Shown one piece after another: positions 36,000 through 49,600 of a stretch of DNA of 64,000 nt. The notes beneath the pieces were generated by a model. The model had not been told where the DNA came from and ran no database searches. It saw only the letters and a program-made list of their open reading frames with translations. Source of the DNA: Eopsaltria australis (lineage: Eukaryota > Chordata > Aves > Passeriformes > Petroicidae); the NCBI GenBank assembly GCA_034509425.1, contig JAVTVJ010000228.1, positions 124,001-188,000 on the forward strand. The letters are read 5' to 3'. The position numbers and the translations under genes were made by a program. How positions within the stretch are numbered: the first letter of the stretch is position 1; the number at the start of each line of letters is the position of its first letter.

Positions 36000-36620
36000 T
36001 TAGTATCCATGTTTACCACTTGCTTGCTTTCCAGTCTGCATGGTTTATTGCATATTATAATTTGAAAAGATTATGTTACCAGGGTAATGAACAATTAAAA
36101 AAATTGCAATTCATCCTAATAAGCTTGAATGGTAACCCACATGCTTTGGACACTTCTAGCCAGGCATAATTTATCCACATCTTTGGCTGTGAAACAGTGT
36201 GGATCTTCTTAACTGAGTCCCTGACAGATGGTTTAAGCTTTTTCAGGACTACATTTCCAATCACTTTGCCCATATTGCAAAATTGGCCTTGAAAAAGGGT
36301 AAAGAGTTGTTATGCTGCATTAACATCTCTTCTGAATTGCTTGCTGTGAAGGACATGAAAAGGAAGGAAATCAGAAAAGCAATGTTTTAAAAATACACTT
36401 TTGAAAGTTACAAATGTTAGATAGGATGATGATTTTAATTTATATTCCTCACCTCAATTATTATGGGAATGTGTTCACATTATGTGTGATAATGAAAACA
36501 CAACCTGTTACCTTGTTTCATAAATGATTCAGATGGAATTCATGGTATAAGAAGTGTTAAAAGTGCTGTAATTAGAAAGACTTATAGTCTTAAACTCTGC
36601 TGATGGATAGCACAATTGAC
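36000..36620. promoter_or_regulatory. Putative conserved non-coding element
   Basis: Unique AT-rich block with clustered words: TTATTGCATATTATAATTTG near 36045-36064, GTTACCAGGGTAATGAACAATT near 36075-36096, AATTATTATGG near 36456-36466 and CTGTAATTAG near 36565-36574. It has no repeat similarity and no convincing ORF. I read it as an enhancer-type block on composition and word density alone. Confidence 0.3.
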
Positions 36621-37486
36621 TGCTATTAGATGAACTGGGGTTTCTGTGGCACTCAAGATTTTTGCTACTCTGAGTGGAAAGGCTCAAATATCTGCATTCA
36701 TTTCTGCCTGAAACATAGATTGATCACACGTACTTTGCCAAATTTTCATTTTCTTTTGCAGCTTCAGCTGACTGGCTTCTTCATATAAACTGCTGTTCTT
36801 TTCTTCTTGCCGCTTTTTAGTTTATGATAAAAATCAATGAAAGCTGAAACCTTCCACAGTCATCTATAAAATGCAATTACTGTATACAACACACAGTAAA
36901 ACTCCTGTGGTGTATATGTTGAGACATAATTTATGCCACTTACCTCCAGAGAGGTATTGATCCTACTCTGTGAATATCTTACAAAAGGGCTGTTGAATGC
37001 AAGCTCAAGGAAATATGTGGTTATTGGGACTGATCTGTAATTTGATTAATAATGACCTAATTCTTGACCTCTGTTCCTTTCTGCACTGTTTTCTGTGACT
37101 GAAGCTTTTATTCTTGAATATTGCCCCCGTTGATCCCCTTCAGAGGCCCACCCTACCTTGCTGTCCCTCAGAAACACCGTGGTCTCTGTGATCCACACCA
37201 AAGGAACCACAGGAGAAAGCTGAAGTGAACTGGCAGATTTGGGTTTTATTTCTTAAATGGCTTGCAATCTTTTCTAACCTTGAAAGTGATGGTTGCCCAG
37301 CACAGCCTTCACCCATTCTGTGATGGGTGTTCTTACTTTTCAATTCTCAGTCCATAGTGTCCTGCTGTGTATAGGAAGGAAAAGTGATTCTGAACAAATA
37401 GTCCAGCAGGGATTCTCCAAGATGGTAAAAGCTTAATCATTTAATTTAACTGATGGTTATGAGACCTGAAATATAGCATATAAATA
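36621..37486. other. Unique non-coding sequence with a paired TGACCT motif
   Basis: No gene is recognised. Two nuclear-receptor half-sites TGACCT (37053-37058 and 37065-37070) lie in direct orientation six bases apart, just after TTTGATTAATAA. Confidence 0.55.
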
Positions 37487-38525
37487 ATAGAATTCTAGAA
37501 TCATTTAGGTTAGAAAAGACCTTTAAGATCATCACATCCAACCATTACCTTAACACTGCCAAGTCCACCACTAAAACATATCTTAAGTGCCACATCTATG
37601 TCTTTTAAATACCCCTCCAGGGATGGTGACTTAGCGACTTCTTTGGGCAGCCTATTTCAATGCTTGACAACTCTTTCAGTGGGGAAACTACTCCTAAAAT
37701 CCTTCCCTGACACAGCCTAAGTCCATTTCCTCTTGTTCTGTCCCTTGTTCCTTGGGAGAACAAGCCCCACCTGGCTACACCCTCCTTTCAGGCAGCTGTA
37801 GACAGTGATAAGGTCTCCCCTGGACCTTCTCCTCTCCAGAGTAACAACCACCAGCTCCCTCAGATGCACCTCACCAGACATGTTCCAGACCCTTCACCAG
37901 CTCTGTTGCCCTTCTCTGGACACACTCCAGCACCTAAGTGTCTTTGGTGCAGTGTGGGGCCCAAAATTGAACACAGGTTTTGAGGTGCAGCCTCACCGGT
38001 GCCAAGTACAGGGGGATGGATGATCACTGCCTTGGTGCTGCTGGCCACAGTAATTCTGCTACAAGCCAGGATGCCATTGGACTTGGCCACCTGGGCATCC
38101 TGCTAGCTCATGTTCAGCTAGCTGTAGACCAGGGTCTCAGGTGTCTTTTCAGCTACTCTGCCCCCAGCCTGTAGTACTCCATAGGGCTGTTGTGACCCAA
38201 GTGCAGGACCCAGAACTTTTCCTTGTTGCATGTCACACCATTAGTCCTTTACCCATCAATCCAGCCTGTCCAGATCACTTTGCAGAGCCTTCCTTCCTTC
38301 CAGCAGATGAGCACTCCCGCCCAGCTTGGTGTCACCTGCAAACTGTCTGGAGGCAAACTCGATCCCCTTGTCCAGATCTTTGATAAAGATATTAAACAGG
38401 ACTGGCCCCAACACTGAGCCCTGGGTAAACATCCCTAGTGACTGATTGCCCTCTGAATTTCACTCCATTTACCACCACTCTTTGGGCTGAGCCTGTTTAT
38501 TACACAGTGAACAGTGCACCAATCC
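37487..38525 (-). mobile_element. CR1 LINE, 5'-truncated, older copy
   Basis: The left end carries AATTCTAGAATCAT, a degraded reverse complement of the CR1 3' tail. The rest reads as the reverse complement of the CR1 3' UTR and the end of ORF2. The minus-strand frame at 37860-38090 gives AKSNGILACSRITVASST, close to the NGILACIRNSVASR-type motif of CR1 reverse transcriptase C-termini. The plus strand retains the TTTGATAAAGATATTAAACA and ACAGTGAACAGTGCACC parts at the right. Stops and frameshifts break every frame. It is visibly more diverged than the copy at 15.2 kb and belongs to a different subfamily, judging by the 3' part. Confidence 0.95.
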
Positions 38526-41500
38526 TAGAAATGAAACATCAGGAAAACCCTTCAACAATGGTATAAAATAGAAAGTGGAGGGAATTTATGTAAACCTTTC
38601 AGTGTTGTGGTGTTGGGTGATATCTGTATAGCAAAATAACGAGAAAAAAATTCTTCTGCAAGAATAAACCTCTGTTAGTGTCTCAGTCCCTTGTCTCAGG
38701 TAAATTCCTCAAATAAAGAGTGGTAGAGTGGTGACTCTGACATGATAGTTTCCATTTCAAAGTTCATGTTCCTTGAGATGCTACAAGAATGTTAGCAATT
38801 TGCTGTATGATACGTAAAAACCATGTATATTCATAGAATGAGAGCTCAGGAGAGTTTAATTCACTTTGGGCAGAGACCTGAGTAGGAGGTAGGGTTCTCT
38901 GTTATGTGATTACAGTTAATAGTTCAACCTTGTTCTGACATAAATGTCCTGGTTTGGGATTTGACAGAAGTGACTTGTCTATTGTGGTTGCATTGTAGTT
39001 GTTGAATATTATAGTGGGGCATGACAAAATAATATTTATTGAAAATGAGGGAAATTGCCTGTTAAGGAATGCTAAAAATATATTTCTGGCCCAGATTGAC
39101 CTAAAGTAAATCCAAGTAGAGATACACATGATGAGGGGCATTTTTCTCTTCATGTATTTATTGGTGGGGTTTTCAGCAAAGCGTAAGCTCGCATCACCGG
39201 TTCTGGAAAACTTGAAGTGATCCTTGAGTAGCAACTGAATAAAAAGTAAACTAAACCACAAACAGCTCATTAGACATACAGAAAAAAACCCAAACCCACC
39301 AAAAACCCCCAAAACTCAGACTAAGAAGTCAAAACCAGAAACTGAATTTCATTTTACAAAGCTTTTTATTTTACCTATCATATTATTATGAAAGCCTAGT
39401 CTCAGTGAAGCAAATGCTGGTGTCCTTGTGCATTCCTCCAAGCACGAATTTCAGCTGTGAGGTTGTGCAGCCGGCAGTGTTACCTGCTTGGGCAAAATCT
39501 CATCATGGTTTCTGCATTGGTGTCCCCATCTATGAGATGCTTTTATCTTTGCTTAAAGATAAAAGACAAAATTGCTTTAAAAAGTATCTGTTGAGATTAT
39601 GAAGCTTGACTGTGTATTTAATAGGAGGTGAAAGAGCCATTAGTGGGACGCAATTCAAGTCTTCTAATTTTTTTGCTGACTTATTTGTTTTTTCTTGCAA
39701 CGTATTTTGTACAATTTTATCCACTCTGGTAAGAAAAATGTACTTTTAATATTGAGATGATGTGAATAATGAGTAAAATGCCCGACACAGAGCGGTAGTC
39801 CAGTCCAGATATGGAATGGAAGTCCAATTCATGCAGTCAAATCCAGCTGGAAAGTTCTTACACCATGAGTGAACTTGACTTTTTGTTTGAAAAACAGAGA
39901 GGAAGAATGGTGAAGTGAACACTTTTAAAACTCAACCACTGAATGTAGGAATTTGTAAAAAGAATTGATTTGGTAAGCTGAAGTAAACAGGCTTTGGAAA
40001 TTACTAAGGAAGTAAGGAAGCTTGTTTGAATCAAATGGTCACAGATTGACCAACATATCCCGATATGGTTTAGCCATGAAAAAGATCAAATGTTCCTAAG
40101 GCAAGTCAGGCAAGGAACTTCTAGTGAGATGGAAAATTATATTATTGGTATTTTATCTGGAAAAGTATGTGCAATCCTAGTAACTCATATTCAAGGAAGA
40201 AATAAATGACTCTGGGAAATGCCAGGCTATATTTTTTTGAGAGGAGACTAAAAGATGAGTTGTCAGGCCTAGGGAGAAAGGTGTTATGTCTGCTCTGTTT
40301 AAATACATCCTGGGGTGAGTACAAAGGAAGAAAAAACACTTCCTTCAGTTGAATAACAATGTTGCCATAAGAATCAATATGTTGCAATTACCCATGTGAA
40401 AATTCAGGGTAGAAATCATCTAGAAATCAGAGAAGTGGATTCTGGAGCATCTGACCAGTTGGGAGAGATAAGTGAAGACCTTAATTAGTATTAATATGGA
40501 TTTTGATCAGTTCTGAAAGACATGATGGGATGTGGTGCCTGTAGTAGCTTATCAGGATCCTTCTTTTGCAACTATCCCTTTCAACTCATATGAACTGAAT
40601 CCACCCATTGAAAAGGATGTGATGCTGCTGACTTCAGTTTGATTGCAGAGCTGTAGTAAGTGTAGCAATACTTTACATTTAAAATGCAAGTGATGGATTG
40701 TGGAGAGTATAGGAGATTTTAAAAACTCCTAATTACAACCATGGCTATTAGATTCAAATGAACTCACTCTCATGGGTGAAGGTTTAAGAGAGGGTCAGGG
40801 ATCTGTGATTTTTCTGAAGCAAGAAATTCAGCTAGACTAGCTTGAAGCTGAAGTCTCTTGAGAACATTAGATGAACAAGAGCGTGACAAAATGCTGTCAT
40901 TTTGTAACTTTTTCCTTGCTACACACACTGCCCAAGGACTGTAAGTTAGGGCAGAATGGAGGGTATGTAGTGATATCCTGCTTGGAAATTTCCTATTTAA
41001 TGGAAGAATTATCAGGTGCCTGGTTACCTGTGCCACTTTTTCAGCTTCTGTAATGAAACCAAACTTCCTGTACTTGCCCATGTAAATTCTAGTTTGCTAA
41101 GAAAAAGACTCTATTATTGCACAGTAAATGCTGAACACACTTTATATACCTGAGAAATTTGCTCTGTAAATTTTCATTCATTTGTACCTGAGTTCAGTAG
41201 ATATCAGCTGAGGCCAATGTTGCTGTGATTCCAAAGCAAAGTTTGGTCTAGCTTGAATGTCCCAGAATGGATCATACAGTACAGATGTTATGTATGCTCA
41301 ATTTGATCAACAGCTTATCAGACTCTGCCTAGTCAATGGCACACTGCCTTGTCTACAGCTGAGGTTCAGTGTGTTGCTATTCAGTGTGATCTACAGGACC
41401 ATGACACTGGGAGAATGAATATTCACATCTGACCAGTGCCTGCTCAGTGAGGGGTCTTGAGCAGATAAATACAATTCCTGACTGGGAAATCAAATCTGAT

Positions 41501-44500
41501 GGGAAGTAATACTTTACCTACAGCATATCAAATCTTCCCAGAAACAGGGGATAGACACACAGTTGTTTTGATCTGTCATTGTCCCTCTACTTTCCCTGCT
41601 TCTTGACTATTATATTGTATTCTGGCAAAGGATTTGAATGATGGTGCTGGGAACTGTCCCAGGAGACAGGCTAGCAGCCTCTGCAAGTCTGGTGTCTGAC
41701 ATGATTCCTTCCTATGCAGAGTAACTCTGCAGGCAGTGGGGAGTTTTTTGGGGGCTTTGAATGAGCTTTGCATCTTGAACTTACCTCAGAGAAAATTAAA
41801 CCTATATTTGCATGCTAAAGGTTACATCAAGATGAAATAGACATAGAGTACACACTGCTTGCTTCACTGGTTGCAAGTTCTACCATGTTTCCTCACACAT
41901 ATTTTTGGGAGTTAGATTTCTGCTATGAAAACATACTAAGGCTAATTCATTTGAAATCTTGTCTCAGAGAGGACTTAGCTTAGTTATCTAAGAAGCACCT
42001 GGAACCTGCTTTGAGCATTTATTTTTAAAATTCCATAGGGCTGCACATTTGATGTAGAATTTAGTCCTTTGCAAGATTTCTTGGGCTTTCATGATCTTTT
42101 TCTACCAAATCCTTATTCACATTAATTTGTGTCCTATCCATTTCCATCTCCCATTTCAAGTGCAGAGTCTGGACTTAGAGAGTTTTCTAGTGCTTTTTAA
42201 AAACAAGTAGGCTGCCTTCTTATGTTACATTGATTCATCCAGGCTTAGGGTACTGACATAGTCTCTTAGTTGTTATGCATCTGCTGATGGGTGATAATTA
42301 AATTTTATTGCTTTCAATTGTGTGACTGTATACAAGAAATCTTCTGTGAAAAGTGGATCAGAAAATAAGGCAGGTATAAAATCTCTCCCTTGTTCATGAA
42401 AAAAAGGCTCAAACACAAGTGATTTGCGCCTCTTCCAGCCACTTTGTGGCAACAACAAATTTCCAGGTGTGTATAGAACGGCATTAGGCCTGTGGCTGTC
42501 TTGAAAACATGATGCAACTCACTTGGTTTGTTTGCAAGTGTGGCAGTTACTATGAAGCATATATTCTGTTTTCAAGGTGGGTTCAAAGGAGAGCAGGCAC
42601 CAGGATGTGAAGGGATTCCAGCAGCAGACTGGCCCTGCACCAATCTGAGGCTGTTGCACTGCTGGGAACAAAGCCAGGGCAGAGGCCAGAGGAAGGGCCA
42701 GTCACTGATGCAGATGCCAGTGCTCAATAAATATAATCTGGAAGTTAACAGCTGCCAAACTAGCCCTCAGAGTAGCCAAGCTAGCTGGCTTTTTTTGGAA
42801 GAGATGACAGAAAGTGGCCAAAGGGACCACTAGTGGCAATTCTCCAACTACAGGACTAAAACAAAGCCAAATGAGTACTGTGATTGTACTGGTGTTTTCA
42901 GAATAAGAGGCACTGTCAGCAGAATCCCAATTCAGACATTTTCTTTCATTGCATCTATGTCCTGGAGGATCTGTGATTAAATAGATTAAATGTATGAGCA
43001 AAATAGAAGCTTGGCCCCACTTTTCTGACTCCATCCCAGTCCAGGGCAATGGCAAAATTAAAAATAGACACTGCAGCCCCTTCTCCAAGTCATGATCCAT
43101 GAAGTAAAATGCTTTTCAAATTAGTAACTCAGACTTGTGTGTAAGTCAGTGGGGCAATGGCTGGATGGGTCAACCCCTTTAACAGGGGCCCCACTTGGTA
43201 TTGCACACCCTAAGGTGGGAGTTGTTCAGAAGCAAATGGTGATGGCTCAGCACCTGCCTGGAGTTCATATAAAGCACTGCTAATTCTTGCTAAGCTGCCT
43301 TTGGTCTGCTGCTGTGTCTAGTGCCCGCAGCTGACCTGGCAGCCCTCCACTCTGAGGCTGCAGAGCAACCTCCCTCACCTGTAGCACAGGAGGTCACAGG
43401 CAGAAGTCCTCAGTCTGATCACCTCTGCTAGAATGCCTGGCTAATAACACTCCTGAACTGTGTTGTGGTCCCAAGGAGAATATTGATTCTGCCACCTAGA
43501 CAAGCCATCCTTTCTCAGGATTAGTCAGGGCTCTCTAGAAGCTCATGACACAGTTAAGGGTGAGACCTCATGCTAGGAATGAGGGCAAAAAGAGATGGAA
43601 AGAGAGAGAGAGAGAGTTTGAAGCTAAAGAGATGATATTTTTGAAGTAAGGAAGAAAACCTCTGAGAAGCAGACCAGGAGAAAGGTTTCACATTTCAGAA
43701 ACAAACCTAGTGTGAAAGATTGATTTCTGGGGGAAAGGCAATAGGAAAGCTATTACTAGAATTTACTTTTATTCTAGGACACCTGAAGAGATCCCTTTCT
43801 CTGTATAGATGCAGGATGGACCACGTAGGAAATTAAAGAATCACATGAGAGCTGAACAGATCATATTCTTATGGTCATCTTCATCTATCATACAAGCTTT
43901 GTCAGGCAGTTAATTTTCTTACAATTGAGCCATCTTAACATGCTGAAATGTAGAAGGGGAATATTTCCTGTTTCTGCTCCTAAATACAGAATTTACTCCG
44001 TAGTAACCTCAACCACATACTGAGAATGGCCAAGTTACACCCATACTTTTCTATGTGCAAATATGTAGCCTCAAAGTACTTTATTTCAAATCCTGGGTTA
44101 CAACGGGAGGAGTTGGAAAGCTCAGATTCCTAACTGGTGCATCCACTTCCATCCTGGGAAACAATGAAATATAACTTATGTTGTATACCTTAGAGGGCCA
44201 GGTGATTCAGTGTCTAAACATACCTGTTTCCTTTCATTGACTACAAAGGGAGGGCACTGTGCTGAGTTGTTATAGCTGTTTACTTTATAGACATCTGTAG
44301 GATGATCAGGTGACTCAGACTCAATGGAGTCATTATGGCTTGATGGGACCTTGGAGTTGAGACCCTAAATTATCAGCACAATCCTTTTTTTGGGCATGCT
44401 TACAGCTCAGTATGCAGGAGACTTAACTACTTCGAGACATTTTTATCTTTGTCTGAAAAACTGGAGTGCAAATTTTTCCTGTCTGTATATTTTACTTAGA

Positions 44501-44569
44501 GGGTAGCTGCACCCTGCGGTTCTTTGTTATAAAACACAGAAGAGAGGCATAAGGTGTTATTATTACAAA
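38526..44569. other. Unique non-coding sequence with minor simple repeats
   Basis: A (GA)8 tract is at 43601-43616 and an A/C-rich tract at about 39280-39325. A possible but unproven LTR-like segment starts TGTCCTGGTTTGGG at 38945 and ends near 39260. It has no target-site duplication, so I do not call it. The part at 42.5-43.5 kb is richer in GC but has no recognised exon. Confidence 0.5.
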
Positions 44570-45275
44570 TGTTATCACAGAATCTGATAAAACATGTCTG
44601 GAACCTATTCTTAAAAAATCCAATGATATGGATTTTGCAGTCTTTCCAGGCAATCTGTTCCGATGCTTTGCTCTCATCAAGTTAGAAAGTTTTTCTAATG
44701 CCTAGTCTAAAGTTTCCACATTCCATTATTTCTTGTTCTAATCCCTGTGGACATGGAGAACAATTGATTCCGATTCCTCAGCAGGGTACTGTTGAAGTCT
44801 GTTATGACATTTCCTCTTAAATGTTTCACTCTCCAAACTGAACAACTCTGGTTTTGTTCAATCATTACCTGCAGATAATTTTTTTCCAGTCCTCTAATCC
44901 ACCTTGTTTCTCTCCCTGGACTTCTGCAAGAAGTTCACATCTCTTTTAAAGCAGAGTGCCTAAAGGTGCATACAGTACATTAGCTGCTTACTGATTCTGG
45001 AGTAACTACAGGCAAATCTTACACATGATACTGCCCAGATAACCTCTGGGAGGTTTTTGCAGGGAGGTGAGACTGCTTATTTCTGTTCAGCTTGTGATTC
45101 CCCATAGGCCACAAACTGTTTCCTACAGACTCATTTTCCACCTTCTATTTGTACAGTTGATTACTCTACATAACTGTAGCACTTTCACTTGTCCTTACAG
45201 AATTGCATCCTATTGATTTCAAACCACTTCTTCAAATTGCCAGGTTCATTTTTAATAGTGAAAAATGAGGTCTCC
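44570..45275 (-). mobile_element. Ancient CR1-type LINE relic
   Basis: The plus strand reads like the reverse complement of an old CR1 family. Cues in order are AGGCAATCTGTTCCGATGCTT near 44649, ATTTCTTGTTCTAATCC near 44728, GGACATGGAGAACAATTGAT near 44750, GTGCATACAGTACATTAGCT near 44967, and TTGCATCCTATTGATTTCAA near 45203. These match from memory the typical CR1/L3-like relics shared among amniotes. It is heavily diverged and has no usable frame. End points are approximate. Confidence 0.75.
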
Positions 45276-46480
45276 TACCTCAGAGCCTCTCTGTGTTCAG
45301 TATGGTAACACAGGAAAGGATCACAGATTTTCCTCTGCTTGTATTTTTGTGGGGTGGCAAGGCACAATGGCCACAAGTCTGCTGACATGAGTCTATGCTT
45401 TGGGATAAGGAGTAGTCATCCTTTGTTATGGTGGAGCCTGAAGGTAAGAAAAGTTTACCCTACTGTTAGCAAGTATTTTCCAGTGCTTCACATTAAGTTC
45501 CTTATTCCATCACATATATTAAGTAGAGTAGGGAGAAAAATATACTTTTATTCCTCAGCAGGAGGACCTTTGTTTTAGGTGAATCAGTAAATGAATCCTT
45601 CCCTGCTAAATTTGTTCCCTAAACACGAGAAACTAGAAATAAAGGCAAGGGCTTTAGCAGATAATGGAAATGTGGCAAACTGTATGTTCATTTTTGGCAC
45701 TTTCTAGGAAAGGCTTTAGTTACGTTGATGAGAGAAATGGAATGCAAAAATATAGGGGCAGTGTACACTGAAGTGAGGCTAAATGAAGGGGTCTGAGCAT
45801 GCTAAGGGCAATGTAGTGGGACTGAAGTTAAAAAGAGAAGATTCTGGGAGGAGATTGTAGAAAAGAGTCAAAGACAAGCCAAGAGATTACAAACTAAATT
45901 GTATAACATTGTCTGCCAAGAGATCCCCATTTTGTCACTGCCAAGCAATACATCTCAAGCTTAACAAACACTAGAATTTGTCTTTAAAGTCATAGAGCAG
46001 GAAAGGAGCAGAGGAACGGAAAGGAAAGATCCAAGTTAGATGTGTTTTGCCAAGATTCACTGTGTGGCTATGAGGGTGTGTCTCTCAAGCACAGTCCTGG
46101 GAAGTGCTAAGAGAAGGGGTGGGCACCTTTGAAGCTACGTTGCACATCGAGTGACATGCCTGCCATTGTACAACAGGCCCTTCACAAGGGAACTGCATTG
46201 TGCAGACTGGAAGAGGATGATGACACAACTGTATTTTTTACCTGCTCCAAGGACACTGCCTTCAGGAACACTTGCTGTGATGCTCTTCCATGCTGAGTTC
46301 ACAGCATACTCCTTCTGTGTACCTTTAAAACTCTCCACCTCAGAAAACTGCAGTCTATTTTCAGTTGCTGACTGGTTCACTGTGAATTAAAATTGGGTGT
46401 TCAGAAGGGTAAAATCAGAACCATTTATAATCCAAGTTCTTTCTTTGTTTCTTCATTTCTTCTTCCTCCCCTCTCTCCTC
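45276..46480. other. Unique non-coding sequence, nothing recognised
   Basis: Short frames only. The ancient CR1 could extend a little into the left edge. Confidence 0.55.
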
Positions 46481-46484
46481 CCTG

Positions 46485-46620
46485 ACATAATTGGGGCGCA
46501 TTAGCTTCGCTGTCTCAGTTCATTAGGTCATTTCTGAAAATTGGAAATCACAGTTTTATGTTTATTGGTGTCTTTTTATTTGTAGGAAATCATTTGCAGT
46601 GAAACCACTTCTAAATTTCC
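46485..46620. promoter_or_regulatory. Putative short conserved non-coding element
   Basis: Unique sequence with ATAATTGGGGCGCATTAGC and two retained CpGs (GGCGCA, TTCGCT) in an AT-rich setting. It includes CATTAGGTCATTT. There is no ORF or repeat. This is a pattern-based guess. Confidence 0.25.
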
Positions 46621-49600
46621 TACTGTGTAGAAGACTCCAGAGTTGTTTGCCTATATTTCATCAGAAGACCTGCTGGAAATAAAAGCTCTGAGTTAGGGAA
46701 TGATGTTGCCCAAGGACTCTAGATTTGATAATTAAAAATTCCAGTCCCTCATGATGTTGAAAATCCTCTGTTCTTGTGGACTGCAGAAGGTCCTCAGCTC
46801 TTTGCAACCTCACAGCCTAATTCTGAAGTGATGGAGTAAGCTTTCAGAGCATGCATAAGGCAAGTTTATCTCTGCTGCATTATCAAAAACCAGTGCAAGA
46901 ACAGATGAATGGCACCTATGGGATATCCAAGAGTAGTTTCTTTTAACTATATTTAACAGATTATATCTCTTTAGCACATGATATTTATAACAGCTAGGAT
47001 CTGGTCTTTTTCTATTTACAACTGGCAGAAATAGAAAAGATTCAGAAACTGAAAATTTAAAAAGATGACCTGTAAAGGAAACAACTTTCAGTTTACATAA
47101 GAGGTGTTTTTATTGAATCTTTATATGGCCTTTACAAAGGAAGGAAAAATTCAGGATTATCTCTACAGGAGGGAAACAGTCCAGTGATTTATATTCTAGA
47201 AGATTACTGATAAATGGGAAATCTCTTCATTTTGCCTTTCACAGTCTTTTTGTCTCAGCATCACTTTATTATTTTCTCTTTTTCACTTCCCTTCATCCCT
47301 TTTTCTGCCAATAGTATCCCTTCCCTCATTTTTTCAAATTACAATTTAAAATGTCAGCCTAACCTATGACAAGAGTATGCCAGTGCAGTCTATCTTTGAT
47401 GGTGCCTTTGAGTCCAGGAGAACTTTCCTTGCCTATTTTTCCTGCTTGTTTAAAGATATTCCCAAACAGTCACCATGAATATGCATGAGAGGCTGTAAGA
47501 TGCTATCTGGCAAGTCTTTAACTAGGGTTTGCAACTGGAGAGACTACTCTGAAGTTTCAATGTGTAGAACACTTCTGCAGAATATTTGCTTTATATTCCA
47601 AAGTCAGCCCTTGGCTTACTTCTAAAACTGACTACAGCCTGAGTGGGAACTGTGTTTGATTGTTAAATATGACTTTGAAAATAAACACTTTCATTAGGAC
47701 TTCTGTAATGGACTTGGAAATCTTTTAATCCAAAGTTTTGTTCCTCGAATGATTAGCTGCCTGTGCTCTAGCCTGAGGGAAACTGACACAAGGGAAAATA
47801 ATATGAAAAATGGATGTAAATGGAGAACTGTGCCACTACCACTTAAAATTCAGTTCCTTGTCTGTGATGTTTTCAAAGAATACAAAATCATTTCTATATA
47901 TAAAAAAGTGCAATCCATATCAGTGATAATAAATTGCAACTTCCTAAAAGAAAGACTTTAGAAAAATAATTTGCACGTTTTGTTTACTCATTCATTGTAA
48001 TTTGTTTTCTGTGGAAATATTCAATGATCTCAGCAGTTCAGACTAGATCTGGTGGTGATATTGTTACTCCTCTAACACCAGGAGATGGAGTTGTCAGTGG
48101 GAAATTCAGTTATTAGTCTGAATAAGTCTTTTACTGGGTAGGTGATGGTTGGGAAGGTATGTGCAACAGATGTGAAGATGGGTTATTTCCTGGAATATCA
48201 ATAAAGTTCTAGCAAGACCTGAGAGACCAGATTCTGAACTTTTACCTATGAATTTGTTGGTGGGAAGATACATTTATAATTTACCAACATGTGCAGCACA
48301 GAATGAGTACTCAAAATCTCAAAATTGTAGTAGGAAAACAAAACTTAAGATAAGAAGTTTAAATATACTTAGAAATGTAAGAGGTTTTGAAGAAAAAAGT
48401 CCTCTACAAAAGTGATGCTTCCTTTGTCTAACAGGGCAAAACTGCTACCACAGAGAACAGACAATGTTTTTGGAAATTACATAAAGCAAGAGCAGGAGAA
48501 GGTTGACAGGTGCTAAAAAGAGCATTCAGGTCAGACAAAGACATCTGCCAAAGACATCAGTTATACAAGATAAGGAAAATTACAATTGAACTAGGGGAGG
48601 AACAGGTGCTGCTCACAAAGGAGTATCCTGAAAACTTAATGGCATATCAGACCACAAAGCTAAATAAAGAGCCAAATATTAATTAAAACTTATATGTCTT
48701 AGTGAAGCAAAAAAAACTAGGAAGATGAACTTGATTACTTGGTATTGTGGCAAGAATAGTTCTATAACCTGGAGGAATGAAAGATAGAAATAAAATGTTT
48801 AAAACCTGGATTTGACTATTCATGATGAGTAGATTTAAGTCATCGAATGGTTGAGTAGTGCTACACCTAAATTATTTTATATTCTTCAAAGAGGTACACT
48901 TTCTTAATACATGGAAATGCCTACAGAAATACTGTATGTATTTCACAGATAATGACACTTATTTCATTACCAGCATCCTGACCAAACTATTTTCCATGAA
49001 AAAAGCCAAAAGAGATCAATAAGATATAAGATATCAACTGGTTAAAGACTCCAAAAGGGGTGACTTTGAGTATTTGGCTCTAAGCTACAATGAATAAATA
49101 ATACTTTTTTTGTAACATATGAGACAGTCCAATTGCAAACAGCTGAAATGCCAGATGTGACATTGATATAATTAAGCCCTCTCTATTAGGTGACTGTGGA
49201 GTTGGAAGTACAGTATTGGAGGCTACTTTGGACAGCTCACTATAAATCTCCACAGTAATCAGCAAAGAGCAATAGTGTAACACAGAACAGAAAGAAAGAT
49301 ATAGTGCCATCACTTTATTAACTCTGCACTCCAGCTGAAGCCATATACATATAAATGAGAAGAGGCCAACAGGTACATGGCAAAAACAGATAGAAGCATG
49401 AAGCAATTTTGATCTGAAGAAAGAGATGAAGTAATGAATTTTAGAAAAGAAAAAAAGACACAATGAAGGTATACAAGATAGTGAATATTAATAAGAAGCT
49501 AAATCTGAGGCTTCTATTTACTTTCTGAAGATTTCATCAAAAAGGGACTTTGGTTTGAAATTGAAAGCCTCTGCAATTAAAACTGATAAAAGGAAATACA

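Noticed and set aside
38945..39260. Segment starting TGTCCTGGTTTGGG and ending AAACTAAACCACA, with AATAAA near the end, resembling a short LTR
   Set aside because: The flanking bases (ATAAA and AACAG) do not form a target-site duplication, and the interior was not recognised. It could be an old LTR fragment but is unsupported.
43255..43330. CATATAAAG word followed by GC-richer sequence, possible promoter
   Set aside because: A single TATA-like word without CpG enrichment, an initiator or a following exon is not enough.
49080..49463. 127-codon minus-strand frame
   Set aside because: AT-rich sequence gives a cysteine/phenylalanine/serine-rich translation without domain pattern. There are no splice signals or known family.
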